Assembly (NCBI GenBank): GCA_000727475.1
Contig: KL647298.1
Location: 3,059,254 to 3,123,253, forward strand
Direction of reading: 5' to 3'
Origin: Sarcocystis neurona
Taxonomy: Eukaryota; Apicomplexa; Conoidasida; Eucoccidiorida; Sarcocystidae
DNA: 64,000 nucleotides
Under the pieces are notes generated by a model, which ran no database searches, was not told where the DNA came from, and saw only the letters and a program-made list of their open reading frames with translations. A program made the position numbers and the translations under genes. The first letter of the stretch is position 1. The number at the start of each line of letters is the position of its first letter. Of the stretch, positions 33,601 to 42,514 are shown piece after piece.

Positions 33601-36600
33601 CGGCACCACTTCGAGGCTCTTCTGTACACTGTACAGACACGACGAATTGTTGAGGTGTCTGTACACCCGAAATGCGAAACAGTGGCACCGGTCTTTGGAG
33701 TGTACGTACACTTCACCTGGTACACGTGCCCAGATACATGTAGATAGACAGATCTGGGTATGTGTGTGTCTCTGTGCGGTGTATCGACACCCCAGGTGCG
33801 TGCGTACGTTCTCCCACCGGGTGTACGTACACCCCACGGGCGTAACTGGGCATTTACATATAGATGCATAGATAGGCACATATGTGTGTAGGCGTATTTC
33901 TGCGGTGTATAGACACCCGAGGTGGAGGCGTGCATTTTGTCAGTGGAGTGTACGTACACCTCATGACAGCGGTGCCTGCGTGGGTGTAGTAACTTCTCCA
34001 CGACGGGTCTCGACGTCGGCTTTGCGCGTGCAGCGGCATTTTCCGTTTTGCCAAGGAAACATGATTCTCTGCGCGCATGTGTGTGGGGTTTTTCTTCTCT
34101 TTTGCTGCTCTTTCTCCCCCTCTCGTCAACAGGCAGTGAAGAACGTGTTGATGGGCATGCAGGAACACTGCACGCCAGAAACTTTCGAGAAGCTGCGGGT
34201 TGCCCTGTGGACTTCTGCGTTGTCCCGGCTGGACAACGTAATAAAAGCAGCTGCATGCGACGCGCTCGCGGTTTTGCTGCTGCAGCATGCGTCGCCCGGC
34301 TCCCAGACAAGTGTCTCTTTTTTCTTCAGAGAAGCTCTTCTCGACGCCGGCACCGATCCCGAGCCGGAAGCCCGCCTTGTAAGGCAACGCCAGCTGCAGC
34401 AACAGCAGTAGGAAGAACAGCAACCAAAATAATTACACCAGGAAGGACTGCAACAGTAGCAGCAGCAACAGCAGCAGCATCAGATAGAGGAACAGCGGCA
34501 TCAGCAGCAACAGCAAGAGGAAGAACAGTAACAGTAGCAGCAGTAACAGTAGCAGCAGCAGCAGGAAGAGCAACGACAACAAAGCGAAAGCAGCGAGAGC
34601 AACAGCAGCAAGAGAAACAGCAACAACTACAACAGCGGCGACAGCAGCAGCAGCAACAGGAGGGGGGACTACGCCGACCACAACTTCAGCAGCAACAAGA
34701 GGAACAGCAACAACAAGAGCAGCAGCAGGTGTAGCTGCAGCAACAACACGAATAGCTAGAGGAACGGGACGGCAGTCGTACAGCGACAGCAGCGGCAATA
34801 GCAGCAAGGGGAAGAGCACCAACAACGGCGACAGCAACAAGAGCCGCAGCAGTATCACTGGAGCCGTATAACAGCAACGGCAGCGGTCGTAACAGCAGGA
34901 AGAGCAACCCAGAAGAGGGAGAGCTGAGAGAAAGCTGGCAGCACCAGAAGAACAAAAGCAAAAGAATAAGAAGCTGAATTTGTTGCAAGATGTTGCTGCT
35001 GCAAGGGTACAAGGCTGCTGCTCTGCTGCGTACACGTTGGTGCTGCTGTTGCGACTGCTGCTGCGCAACGCCGCGACTGCAGAAGGCTACTGCTGCTCGT
35101 GTTGCCGCTGCTGCACTTGCAAGGCCTGGGCGTTTATACGGTGTTGCCAGCGGTGCTGCTGCTGCTGTTGCTTCTGCTGCTGCTGTTGCTTCTGCTGCTG
35201 CTGCTCGGCTTTGCTGCTGGTGTGTAAGAAGTGTTGACTGCCTGCGGCGCTGCTTGCGGCGATTCCCCAGAGGCCTGCTGCAGTTGCCGGTTGGTTGAAC
35301 AAGACTTGCTTCTGCATCTCTTCATATATCTTTCAAATACGCCTACATACATCTATACATATAAACACGTGTACATACACATGTGTATATATATATGTGT
35401 GTATATATATGTCTAATTTTCTGCATATATATATATATGTATATATGTCTACTTTTGTCCACATACTTCACCTGTGTACACACATATGTAAGTGTACGTA
35501 CATACCTCCATACACGTGTATACTTATATATATACATATGTGTCAGAGAAACTGCGTGCACGTGTTAGGTGGTGGGACGCGTTGTACTGTATGTATTTAT
35601 ATATATGGATATTTGTGTAGGTAGAGTTACATGCGTGTATTTATATGTCTATATGTGTATATATGTGATGGAAACACGCTTATGGTCGACTGAAATAGAG
35701 GACGCCGCTGCTGCTGCATGCGAAGCGCCGTTGATATTTGCTGCTGCCGTGCTGTTTCTTCGCCTTGATTTATGATGACAGCCACGCGCGCGTGGCAGTG
35801 CTACTGGTGCTGCGTCTCTTTTCTTGATGTTGGTGACGGTCTTTTTGCTCTATTTATTTTCGCTGCTGCTGCTGCTTCTGGCACCACCTTGCTGCTGCTT
35901 GTGTAGCTCCTGTGCTGCTGCATCTGCTGCTGCTGCTGCTCGAGTTGCGCTTCCTGCTGCAGTCGTTGCTGCACTGTGCTGTTGCAGCAGCAGCCCGGAG
36001 CACTGCTGCTGCTGTTGGGGCTGCGGCATCTCTTTCTGCTGCTTCTGCTTTACCTGCTGCCGGGACTTCTGCGTTTCTGCTGCTGTTGCTGCTGCTTCCG
36101 TTTCTGCAAATGCTCAAGCTGCTTCCGTTGCTCCTGCTGCACAGCTGCCCTTGCGAATATTTCTGCTGCTCGCGCCAGTCGTTCTGCTGCTGCTGCTGTT
36201 GTTTGTGCTGCTGCTGCCTTTGTTTGTGTCGCTGCTGCTTTTATATCTGGTGCCTCTCTTTCTGGTGCTTCTGCTCTTTTCTCTGCCAGTCCTCCTATTT
36301 CTGCTGCTGCTGGTGCGTTGATTTCTGCTGCTGCCTTGATTTCTGCTGCTGCTTCGATTTTTGCTCTGCCGCTTCTCCTTCTGCGGCTGCTGCATGTATT
36401 GCTGCTGTTCTGCATTTCTGCTGCGAACGTCTGTGGACAGGCAGCGTGCTTGGTGGCGGCTGCGTTGCTACGAGAAGAGAGCGACGTGGGATGGCAGCTC
36501 CTTCTGCAAAACGGCGTAGAAGCAGACGTGTTTGAATTGATGAAGATGCTCCTGGTGGACAGCGATATCTCCGTTGTTCAGGGAGCGATCCACCTCTTCC

Positions 36601-39600
36601 GAGCAGCAGCCATCAGCTGCATGTAATACTTCTCTTCTTCTCTCGCTCATTTTGCTTTCGTCTCCTTCCCTTCCAGCTGCATCTTCATAAGAAGCCCCCC
36701 GCTCAAATACATATACATATATGTGTATATGTGTATATACGTATATTATGTGGAAGTGCCGTCTGGGCTTAACATGTGTATGTGTGAATATGTAGGAAGT
36801 TGCTGTCTCTGTGTTTACGTGGAATGCGATACACAAGTTAATTAATATATATATGCATGTACATGTTATATATGGACATCCATAGAAAGGCTGCTGTTCG
36901 TCCGTGCCTCTATACAAAGTTGCTGCTGCACAGCTGCTGAAGCCAGCGTGCATATACGTATGTCTAGTATATGTCCACTTATGTAGAAGTGCTGGCGCTG
37001 TATGTGTCCTCAGAAACATACGTGTATATGTGTGTGTGTATATATATATGTGTATATCTGTAGAAATGCTGCTGCTCATACGTATATATGTGTATCTCTC
37101 TGTATGAAGCTGCTGCAGGGAAGCTGCTGCTGCCAGGATAGCTATTCCTGTATAGAAATGCTGCTGCTGCGTTTCGTCTTATGTGTGTACAGAGCTGCTG
37201 CTGCTGCTCTTGGACGCATGAAATCCTGCTACCCGTGTGTATATATCCGCTCGTATGTGTGTGTGTGCGTATATATGTCTCCGTCATATATTTTCTTGCA
37301 TGCGGGAGCAGATATTTAATACGCATGCGTGAAAAGGCTGCTGTCGGGTAGCTAGCTGCGGCTGTGTCTGTCTGCGTGTGGAGGTGACAGTCGCGGCGTA
37401 CGTACACCTGCTGCTCTTCCCTCACCCCACACACTCACGCATATCTACTTCCTCCTCACTTTCCACGAAGTTCTCCCAACATGCGCGGATGAAAGTGCCG
37501 CCGTCTCTGCCGCGCAACCATCACTTCCGCTTTTGCCAAACAAAAGCAAAGTCCCGCTCTATCCAACTATACAAATACATGTGTGTATGTATGTATGTAT
37601 GTATCTATGTATGTATGTATATATGTATATATATATATATACAGCTGTATTTGCACTTCTCTCTCTATATATATATATGTACAACCGTGTTCTGCATTTC
37701 TGTTCAGGGACGGTGGGGGATACGTACCACCCAAAAGTATAAACATAAATGTATACAAAGACGTGAAAATACGTATATATGAGTGTGTGTATGTGTGTGT
37801 GCGTGAGTTGCTGCGAAGGAGGAGGAAGTTTTTGTGCGACTGCCGGTCATCGCCAGAGTGCTACATCCGCACGCAAATGAATGCATGCGTGTCTGTGTCT
37901 GTCCTCCACTTGCTGTTCTTCATAATGTCCATATGTATATCTGTGTATGTCCTTTGCTCCTCCAAATATAGGCGTATATCTGTGTAGGTCGTGTACTGGG
38001 AATCTGCAATTTTCTGTCCTGACGCATACTTCACATCTAAATAAGATTTTCCATCCCTCACGTATATATATATAGATATATATATGTATTTGTAGCTCTC
38101 CTCCGCTCCTATTTCTGACGTCTATCTCTCTCTCCGTCTCCATACGGGTGGCTCCAGGCGACAGCAGGTCTACATGGGGAAACACCCAGCAGGCGCTTGC
38201 AAGTATGACTGCTGAGCAGCGATATTTAGCTGCTGCTGCTGCTTCTGCGTTGCTGCTGCTGCTGCGTCACTCCTGCTGCTGCTGCGTGACTGCTTCTGCT
38301 GCTGCGTCACTGCTGGTGCTACGTGACTGCTGCTGCTGCTGCGTCACTGCTGGTGCTACGTGACTGCTGCTGCTGCGTGACTGCTGCTGCTGCGTGACTG
38401 CTGCTGCTGCGTCACTGCTGGTGGTGCTGCTGTGTTGCTGGGTACGCATGCAGACATGAGCAGGTGATCGGGCGGTACTGCTTCGCAGCGCTGCAGCAGC
38501 TGTGGACAGCGCTCGAGACGGTAGGAGCTGCGGAGGAACCTCGTTCGTCTTCTTCGTGTTTTTCGTCTTCTGCGTCGCTATTTCCTCCGCTGTTCACGCC
38601 TGCTGCTTCTCTTCTCGTTGGCCTGAAAGGGCTGCGGCTCCTGTGCGCGCGGTCGCAGCCGCTGCTTCAAGAGACCCCGGCGACCGCGGCCCTCGAGACA
38701 TGTCAGCTGGCCATGGGATATCTTTTTGATGAATCGCCGGTCGTCAAGTTGCAGGTCAGTTCATCTCTTTCTCTTTCGTCTGTCTCTAAGTGCTCTTCAC
38801 GGCCTTTCAATACGATCGGAAACATATATATATGTATGTACATATATGTGTATGTATACAGATGCATATATGCATATATATGCGGGTCTCTCTCTGTGTC
38901 TCTATGTGTGTGTGTGTGTTGTGCGCGCATATGTGTGTATACAGATATCTACATATATATATATATATAGATAGATATAGATATGTATAAATGTATGTGT
39001 GTGTGTTTATGTATATACATGTATGTGAAACTATATATTTGTGTGTGTATGTATGTGAATCCTTATACATATATACGTATATACATATATATATATCTGC
39101 TTTTCTTAAAAGGAAGGTCTGTGTGTGTGTGTGTGTTCGTATATATGTGTATACAGATATATATATATATATGTATACATAGGTGTGTGTGTCTGTGTAC
39201 ATATATACGACACCTATATAGGTACATATAAATGTGTGTATGTACCTGGATATCTATACATATAGAGAGAGAGATGTCCGTGCACTTTTTAAAGGGAAAG
39301 TCTCTCTCTGTGTGTGTGTTCGTATATATGCCTATACATATACACATGTATATGTAGGTGTGTCTCTGTGTGTATATATGTACACAAATGTATGTACATA
39401 TATATGTGTAGATATATATATATGTGTGTGTTTATATGTGTGGATTAGTTGATAGGAAGGGCGTTATGTTGAGAGAAGGGCGTGTGTATACGGTGATGTG
39501 TTTTGTGTGCATGTGAAGTTTTCCTCAGCTGTTCTGTGTCGCAGATGAACACATTTGTGTAGGAAATAGAAGTTGAAGTGGTTCAGCTTTTTGCTGCAGA

Positions 39601-39916
39601 TCAACCCTTCGAAGAAATATATATATGTGTTTGTATATATATGTCTGGACACGTGTGTGTCCCACGTCTTATTTGCGGGAGACCCATGCATATATAGATT
39701 TGTGTTTGAGTTGCCGGAAGAGTCACACATATATTTACTTGTGTATTTCCTTCTGTATAAGTGTATAGGTTGGCGTCGCTAACGCAGCCTCCCTCTCTGA
39801 TAAATATATATGGAGGCACCTGCATGTATGTATGTGTCTGGCTTGATTTCTCTCACTCTGGGAGACCCCGTCTCTCTACAGATACATACGTGTGTGCCTG
39901 TCTCGCCGTCTCCTTT

Positions 39917-39947
<31 letters not shown>

Positions 39948-41734
39948 GTATGTGTATATACATATATGTATCCGTCTCCTTTTCTCTCTATCTATATATG
40001 TATGTATCTATGTATGTATATGTGTGGATGTGTATGTATGTATATGTATCTATGCATATGTATGTATGTATGTGTATGTATGTATGTGTATGTGTATGAG
40101 AAGTTTTGTGTGTCGGGCACTGCAACAGAAGAGCGGCTTTGTGCGGCAGCAGCTTTGATGACGTGGCGTTCCTTTGACTGCGCTTCTTCACATGAACACC
40201 TGTGTGCGTCTCTTTATATGTACGCCAAGAACACATGTGTAGTAAATACATATATATATATATGTGCGCGCCTGGCCATACGCGTGTGTGTATGTATGGG
40301 GCTGGTGGAAGTCTTCTTATACCTTGGAGCGGAGAACTTCTACGTATGCAGAACGTAAATGTTGACGCGGGGTGTATATATCTGCATGCGCCTCTTCACC
40401 GCGACCCTGCTCTGGCCCTGCCACAAAGAAACGGCAACATTTGTTTCGAACGCAGCAGTTGAGGAAAGGTCTTCTTCTACGTCTGCATCCATAAATAGAT
40501 ATGTGTGGGTTTCCTTTGCATGTCTTCATCATATATATAAATGGCTGCCATCGGCGTGTGTGACAGGCTCTCACTTTTGCGCACACGGGAGTGACAGGAG
40601 CGGCGTGCCGCTCGGCATGTGCAGCACGTACCTATTTGTGTCCATAGGTATATATATATATATGTGTATATGTATGTGTATGTGTATGTGTATGTATGTT
40701 TGTATGTATATGTATGTATGTGTGTATGCATGTATGTGTATATGTATGTGTGTGTGTATGTATATGTGTGTGTGTGTATATGTATGTATGTATGTGTTTG
40801 TATGTATATGTATGTATGTATGTGTATGTATGTATGTGAATGTATATGTATGTATACGCCTATGGATATGTATGTATACGTATATGTATATACGTATATG
40901 TATATGTATGTATACGTATATGTATATGTATGTATACGTATATGTATATGTATGTATACGTATATGTATATGTATGTATACGTATATGTATATGTATGTA
41001 TACGTATATGTATATGTATGTATACGTATATGTATATGTATGTATGTATGGAGATTATTTGCATCGGCATTTGCCAGGAAGAACTTAGTGTATCGCTCTG
41101 TGTCTTCCGCCCTGTATGGGTCTGTGTGTTGCTGTCTCTGACCCTTCCTGTATTTGCTGTTCCTATCCGTCTGTCTCTGCGTCCGCTTCTTGTTCTGCGC
41201 ACGTTTTCCTCCGTTTTGCGTGTCCGTCTCTGTGCGTCGGTCTCCGAGTCTCTTTTCCTGCACACATTCCCTGCACGTATTTATTTCTCCCTTCTGTATC
41301 TTCGTCTGTGGGTGGGCACCTCCCTTTATATCTTTTCCTCTCCACACGTTGCTCTCGCTTCTGCATGTCTGTCTCTGTGTCTTCTCCGTCTCTGCGTGCC
41401 TCTCTTCTTTTTTTCGTGCACCTTCTTCTTCGGTCGACCCAAGGCGGAAGGGATCCTGCGAGAAGCGCTGGGGATCGGGCGCGGCGCCGACGGAAAAGCA
41501 GCAGGAGGAGGAGGAGAAGAGGCAGCAGCAGCGGCGCTGCAGCGGCTGCGAGCCGCAGGCATGGAGGTGCGGCAGCTGCAGCAGCTGTCCGAGTATGCGA
41601 AACGCGTGTTGCTGCGCGTGGGGAGCAAGTCTCAGGCAGGCGTGTTGACGGAGGACGAGGAGGACAAGGAGGAGGACGTCGAGCGAAGGGACGCCCGGGG
41701 AGAAGACGAGAAAGAGTGGAACGCCATGGCTTAG
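7862..41734 (+). CDS. GCN1: GCN1, giant HEAT-repeat activator of GCN2-type eIF2-alpha kinase (14 exons)
   Basis: Exons: 7862-9664, 11946-12148, 12844-13201, 14729-15598, 16183-19953, 20974-25248, 27942-28605, 29758-30398, 31057-31562, 32778-33018, 34133-34378, 36441-36622, 38454-38754, 41444-41734. All junctions are GT-AG and phase-compatible; the total is 14,352 bp, 4,783 codons plus TAG. The order of HEAT-repeat motifs matches GCN1 throughout: KGLGVSVLK, LFEPYILSLLG, LSGHAVKLLLPVLL, GSIEMLGNMAVCA and DPIPHVRAAAARTLG in the eEF3-like core, then SVERSGAAHGVSEVLA, LEQGLFSPDWRIRQSAVTLL and VRQTAVQIWKSLVSNSPKTL. LAGPLIRITGER and LKPLLPQLQTT mark the C-terminal region that binds the GCN2 RWD domain. 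GCN1 docks on ribosomes with GCN20 and relays uncharged-tRNA or collided-ribosome signals to GCN2. Yeast and human GCN1 are about 2,670 residues; the excess is Gln/Ala/Ser/Leu repeats and acidic linkers. The ATG has a good context (AAGATGG). An exon could be missing in the gap of intron 1. Confidence 0.93.
9665..11945 (+). other. GCN1 intron 1, pyrimidine/GTCTCC-rich, contains assembly gap
   Basis: It starts GTGAGT. CTG-rich sequence at about 10137-10410 is followed by TA-rich DNA and then a long GTCTCC/CTCCGTGTCTCC region (10640-10911 and 11397-11530) that flanks 485 N. The N run could hide further exons, although exon 1 and exon 2 already join in phase. Confidence 0.7.
10912..11396. other. 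Assembly gap (485 N)
   Basis: A run of N inside a GTCTCC-rich low-complexity region. The repeat on both sides (CTCCGTGTCCCCCCTTC / CTCCGTGTCCCCCC) suggests assembly failed across a tandem array. Any frame crossing it is not real evidence of coding. Confidence 0.98.
11946..12148 (+). CDS. GCN1: GCN1 exon 2
   Basis: A 203-bp exon from TTTGTGCAG to a GTAAGC donor, entering in phase 0 and ending two bases into a codon. It encodes RVWERRQDPPSWLLLYSFLP and a helical LLLLLPAVVRGLKRG segment typical of the GCN1 N-terminal solenoid. Confidence 0.75.
12844..13201 (+). CDS. GCN1: GCN1 exon 3
   Basis: A 358-bp exon after GGGGTGGCAG, ending LQ before GTCAGC. Its first base completes the codon left open by exon 2. 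It encodes CVTQLLDECVLQLLKTHSS, a Ser/Pro-rich linker, and LLLLANNCRSAAVLLQDVLL. Confidence 0.75.
13391..13498 (+). repeat. 18-bp minisatellite in GCN1 intron 3
   Basis: Six tandem units of GACGTGTCTAGGTGTCTA starting at 13391, 13409, 13427, 13445, 13463 and 13481. The last two are degenerate. The repeat continues as looser TACGTGTCTA-type sequence to about 13560. Confidence 0.9.
14729..15598 (+). CDS. GCN1: GCN1 exon 4
   Basis: Acceptor TTTTTCAG and donor GTGGGC, phase 0 at both ends. HEAT-like helices (ACLNSPVLQQQLPERRDMK, EVKVAVCKVLSLLLALLFLP, RPVCLQAWVLLLLLKLLQQ) alternate with Ala/Ser-rich repeat linkers. Confidence 0.85.
15711..16080 (+). repeat. Dyad-symmetric GTGTCTGTACACTCC motif family in GCN1 intron 4
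   Basis: At least nine variants of a 15-bp motif with core GTGT-N4-ACAC occur at irregular spacing, for example near 15711, 15753, 15818, 15847, 15901 and 16058. Units such as GTGTACGTACA are near-perfect palindromes. The same family occurs in intron 10. Confidence 0.75.
16183..19953 (+). CDS. GCN1: GCN1 exon 5 (large repeat-rich exon, linker preceding the eEF3-like core)
   Basis: A 3,771-bp exon, phase 0 at both ends, with donor GTTAGT. It contains LTRAELEAAELREQQRRRVE followed by IDVLVQQSSSALQLLGLLGG. This corresponds to the charged helix before the middle HEAT block of GCN1, where the human protein has a KQKEMLQAQLDRE-type helix. Gln (18017-18086), Ser/Gly (18185-18340) and Ala (18966-19170) tracts make up much of the exon. 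Its end, TWERDVVYTRARLQELLLLL, joins AAKAYASLLRLLVEREG in exon 6. Confidence 0.9.
19990..20460 (+). repeat. GTCTCC-rich pyrimidine tract in GCN1 intron 5
   Basis: Repeated CTGTCTCCGTCTCC, CCCTTCACCGTCT and TTCTCTTTCTCGCTTTTG elements on the sense strand. Similar elements flank the gap in intron 1 and occur near 27606-27690 and 63140-63310. Confidence 0.75.
20974..25248 (+). CDS. GCN1: GCN1 exon 6 (eEF3-like HEAT core)
   Basis: A 4,275-bp exon, phase 0, with acceptor TTGGCAG and donor GTGGGC. This is the best conserved part. It includes GAAQGVGAVVKGLG (22577 on), LFEPYILSLLGVLLDALSD (23065 on), LSGHAVKLLLPVLLQQL, TQLGSIEMLGNMAVCA, LVDVMRSSCYIQVSQAAAAT, DPIPHVRAAAARTLGVLAKA, SSVERSGAAHGVSEVLAAV (24061 on), VRDVSLRAANACVSQYA, LEQGLFSPDWRIRQSAVTL and LKELLPILTKRLINFLST. 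Acidic Glu/Asp insertions (24577-24740) and Gln tracts (23809-23862) lie between repeats. Confidence 0.95.
26222..26407 (+). repeat. 31-bp minisatellite, six units
   Basis: Units begin at 26222, 26253, 26284, 26315, 26346 and 26377, exactly 31 bp apart. Each starts ATAACCTCCCCGTCTC and ends CTCCATAT or a close variant. The middle units are essentially identical. Confidence 0.93.
27028..27098 (+). repeat. 18-bp minisatellite, four units
   Basis: Tandem GCGGGGGAAGGTATGCAT units at 27028, 27046, 27064 and 27082. The first and last are degenerate. Confidence 0.9.
27942..28605 (+). CDS. GCN1: GCN1 exon 7
   Basis: Acceptor GCAAACGCAG, donor GTGAGT, ending one base into a codon. It encodes EEMPLRRGACLALAEVV, LTLAALSTDGDLLVQQAAAR and FHLLVDACAQ, matching the HEAT repeats that follow the SNSPKTLKELLPIL segment in GCN1. 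Confidence 0.88.
28606..29757 (+). repeat. GCN1 intron 7 with CAG array at 5' end and CTG array at 3' end
   Basis: Between donor GTGAGT and acceptor CCTGCAG, CAG-rich sequence occupies about 28628-28800 and TA-rich sequence the middle. CTG/CTGCTGTCCTCC repeats occupy about 29428-29755, directly before the acceptor. The two ends are complementary in the pre-mRNA. Confidence 0.85.
29758..30398 (+). CDS. GCN1: GCN1 exon 8
   Basis: Acceptor TCCTGCAG; its first two bases complete the codon from exon 7 (Gln). It encodes LPVLWREAFSAAVRIMKRLD, a Ser/Asn repeat, DIHALRAHPSFSAIFESDR, and LLLPLALVDPCEEVLAAAAA ending LMPLIPH before GTAAGG. It is flanked by a CTG array upstream and a CAG array downstream. 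Confidence 0.88.
30399..31056 (+). repeat. GCN1 intron 8 with CAG array at 5' end and CTG array at 3' end
   Basis: GTAAGG is followed within 25 bp by CAGCAGCAACAGCAGC-type repeats (30424-30545). The last 450 bp are CTG/GCTGTTGCTG repeats running to 10 bp before the acceptor. Confidence 0.85.
31057..31562 (+). CDS. GCN1: GCN1 exon 9 (start of GCN2-binding region)
   Basis: Acceptor TGTGTTCAG, donor GTAACG, ending two bases into a codon. LLLPGLCYTKKNPPP matches the PGF-CLPKKGV-type segment, and EPISVKLAGPLIRITGERLP (about 31459-31518) matches the GPLIRI-GDR segment of GCN1 that lies in the region contacting the GCN2 RWD domain. Confidence 0.9.
31563..32777 (+). other. GCN1 intron 9, CTG-rich
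   Basis: CTG-rich on the sense strand from about 31580 to 32200 and again at 32402-32440 and 32735-32760, with a TA-rich patch near 32565-32670. No supported exon. Confidence 0.75.
32778..33018 (+). CDS. GCN1: GCN1 exon 10
   Basis: Acceptor TCTGCGCAG; its first base completes Arg from exon 9. It encodes SLKPLLPQLQTTLLKCILEP (32803 on), almost identical to the LKPFLPQLQTTF-KAL segment of animal GCN1. It ends HLSLLQ before GTAAAG. Confidence 0.92.
33019..34132 (+). repeat. GCN1 intron 10 with dyad GTGTACGTACAC motifs
   Basis: TA-rich start, a CTG block (33285-33475), then seven copies of the palindromic GGTGTACGTACACC / GTGTATNGACAC family between about 33538 and 33962. The family is shared with intron 4. 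The acceptor is preceded by CTTTCTCCCCCTCTCGTCAACAG. Confidence 0.8.
34133..34378 (+). CDS. GCN1: GCN1 exon 11
   Basis: Acceptor CGTCAACAG, donor GTAAGG, phase 0 at both ends. It encodes AVKNVLMGMQEHC, LDNVIKAAACDALAVLLLQ and FFFREALLDAGTDPEPEARL, colinear with the C-terminal GCN1 HEAT repeats (SAGCLGELC-like). Confidence 0.88.
34379..36440 (+). repeat. GCN1 intron 11 with CAG 5' block and CTG 3' block
   Basis: GTAAGG is followed by 0.6 kb of CAGCAA/CAGCAGTAGCAG repeats (34391-34960), then CTG at 35040-35220, a TA/TG-rich middle, and CTG/CTGCTGTTGCTG from about 35860 to 36430. Long open frames here reflect stop-free repeats. Confidence 0.8.
36441..36622 (+). CDS. GCN1: GCN1 exon 12
   Basis: Acceptor CTGTGGACAG, donor GTAATA. 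It encodes AACLVAAALLREESDVGWQL and FELMKMLLVDSDISVVQGAI, matching in position the SLALSVAV / VSGVRGMGFLM part of GCN1. The frame is open far into the preceding CTG-rich intron, so the exact 5' edge is the least certain point. Confidence 0.75.
36623..38453 (+). other. GCN1 intron 12
   Basis: TA/TG-rich with scattered CTG runs (36918-36930, 37065-37215). A 3' block at 38229-38435 has CTG runs punctuated by GCGTCACTG and GCTACGTGACTG. A TGTA/TATG microsatellite lies at 37580-37640. Confidence 0.7.
38454..38754 (+). CDS. GCN1: GCN1 exon 13
   Basis: The exon ends VVKLQ before GTCAGT. The acceptor at 38453 (ACGCATGCAG) restores the phase left by exon 12; the CAG at 38463 would not. It encodes YCFAALQQLWTALETVG, a Ser-rich linker, and LETCQLAMGYLFDESPVVKL. 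Confidence 0.75.
38755..41443 (+). repeat. GCN1 intron 13 with TATG microsatellite and 18-bp TA-rich repeat
   Basis: Mostly TG/TA microsatellite (38820-39450, 39935-40110, 40650-41050). From about 40860 to 41050 it becomes a regular 18-bp period based on GTATACGTATATGTATAT, about ten units. The 3' third is pyrimidine-rich (GTCTCTGCGTC-type) up to the acceptor. Confidence 0.8.
41444..41734 (+). CDS. GCN1: GCN1 exon 14 (C-terminus)
   Basis: The final exon begins AEGILREALGIGRGADGK after CCCAAG, phase 0. It contains MEVRQLQQLSEYAKRVLLRV, resembling the LEVLNEVNRRSLKKLASQ end of GCN1, then a charged tail ending at TAG 41732-41734. Confidence 0.88.
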   Translation, partial: AEGILREALGIGRGADGKAAGGGGEEAAAAALQRLRAAGMEVRQLQQLSEYAKRVLLRVGSKSQAGVLTEDEEDKEEDVERRDARGEDEKEWNAMA

Positions 41735-42514
41735 CCGAAGAAAAGACCAGAAAATTCAAACCGAGCAACGGAGGAAGCAGAAATTGAGAGCAGCACAAAC
41801 GCACGCGCCTGGCAGCGTGTAGACAGAGAGAAATCTACAGACGCGTACTTGCGACTGGGATGGAAGTCGCCGGGGGACGTGCACGTATAGATACATGTAT
41901 ATGTGTATGTATGTGTATATTCACGTGTGTGCATATATATATATATATATTCGTGCGTATGTGTGAATATCGAGACACCTGCTATGTTCGTGTATGTCTA
42001 CGTTGGCATACATGTCTATGTGTAGGGATGTATACCGACGTCTGCATATGCGTGTATATACAGCTGCTGCATACATGTGTGTGCATAATTGTGGAGATAT
42101 TTATATGTGTATGTGTATATTCCTGCGCGTGATAGGTGTGTACGTCTATATAGGTGTCCACACATATACATATATGTATGTGTGTAGAGATATGTATTTC
42201 GACAGTTGCATGCGTATGGGCAAATGCCTGTATGTATTCAATGATGCCGCGTCGTTGTGGAGGAGCCACCACGTGGAGGCTTGTCGAAGAGTTGCTGCCG
42301 GGCGTCTGTGGCGCCAGTTGCACGTGTGGAGGTTTGTAGACTTATATAGGCGGTGCAAGCGTATACAGACGCATGCAGAATATTTCCTTATACACGTCTA
42401 CCGTCATTTGCTATGCGAGGAATCAACGCAGGGGAGAATATTGCCGCGGCCGTTTAGTAAAACGAGCTGTCAAAGCTCGTAAACCGGGAGACACGTGTAT
42501 ACGCATCTGGCCAG

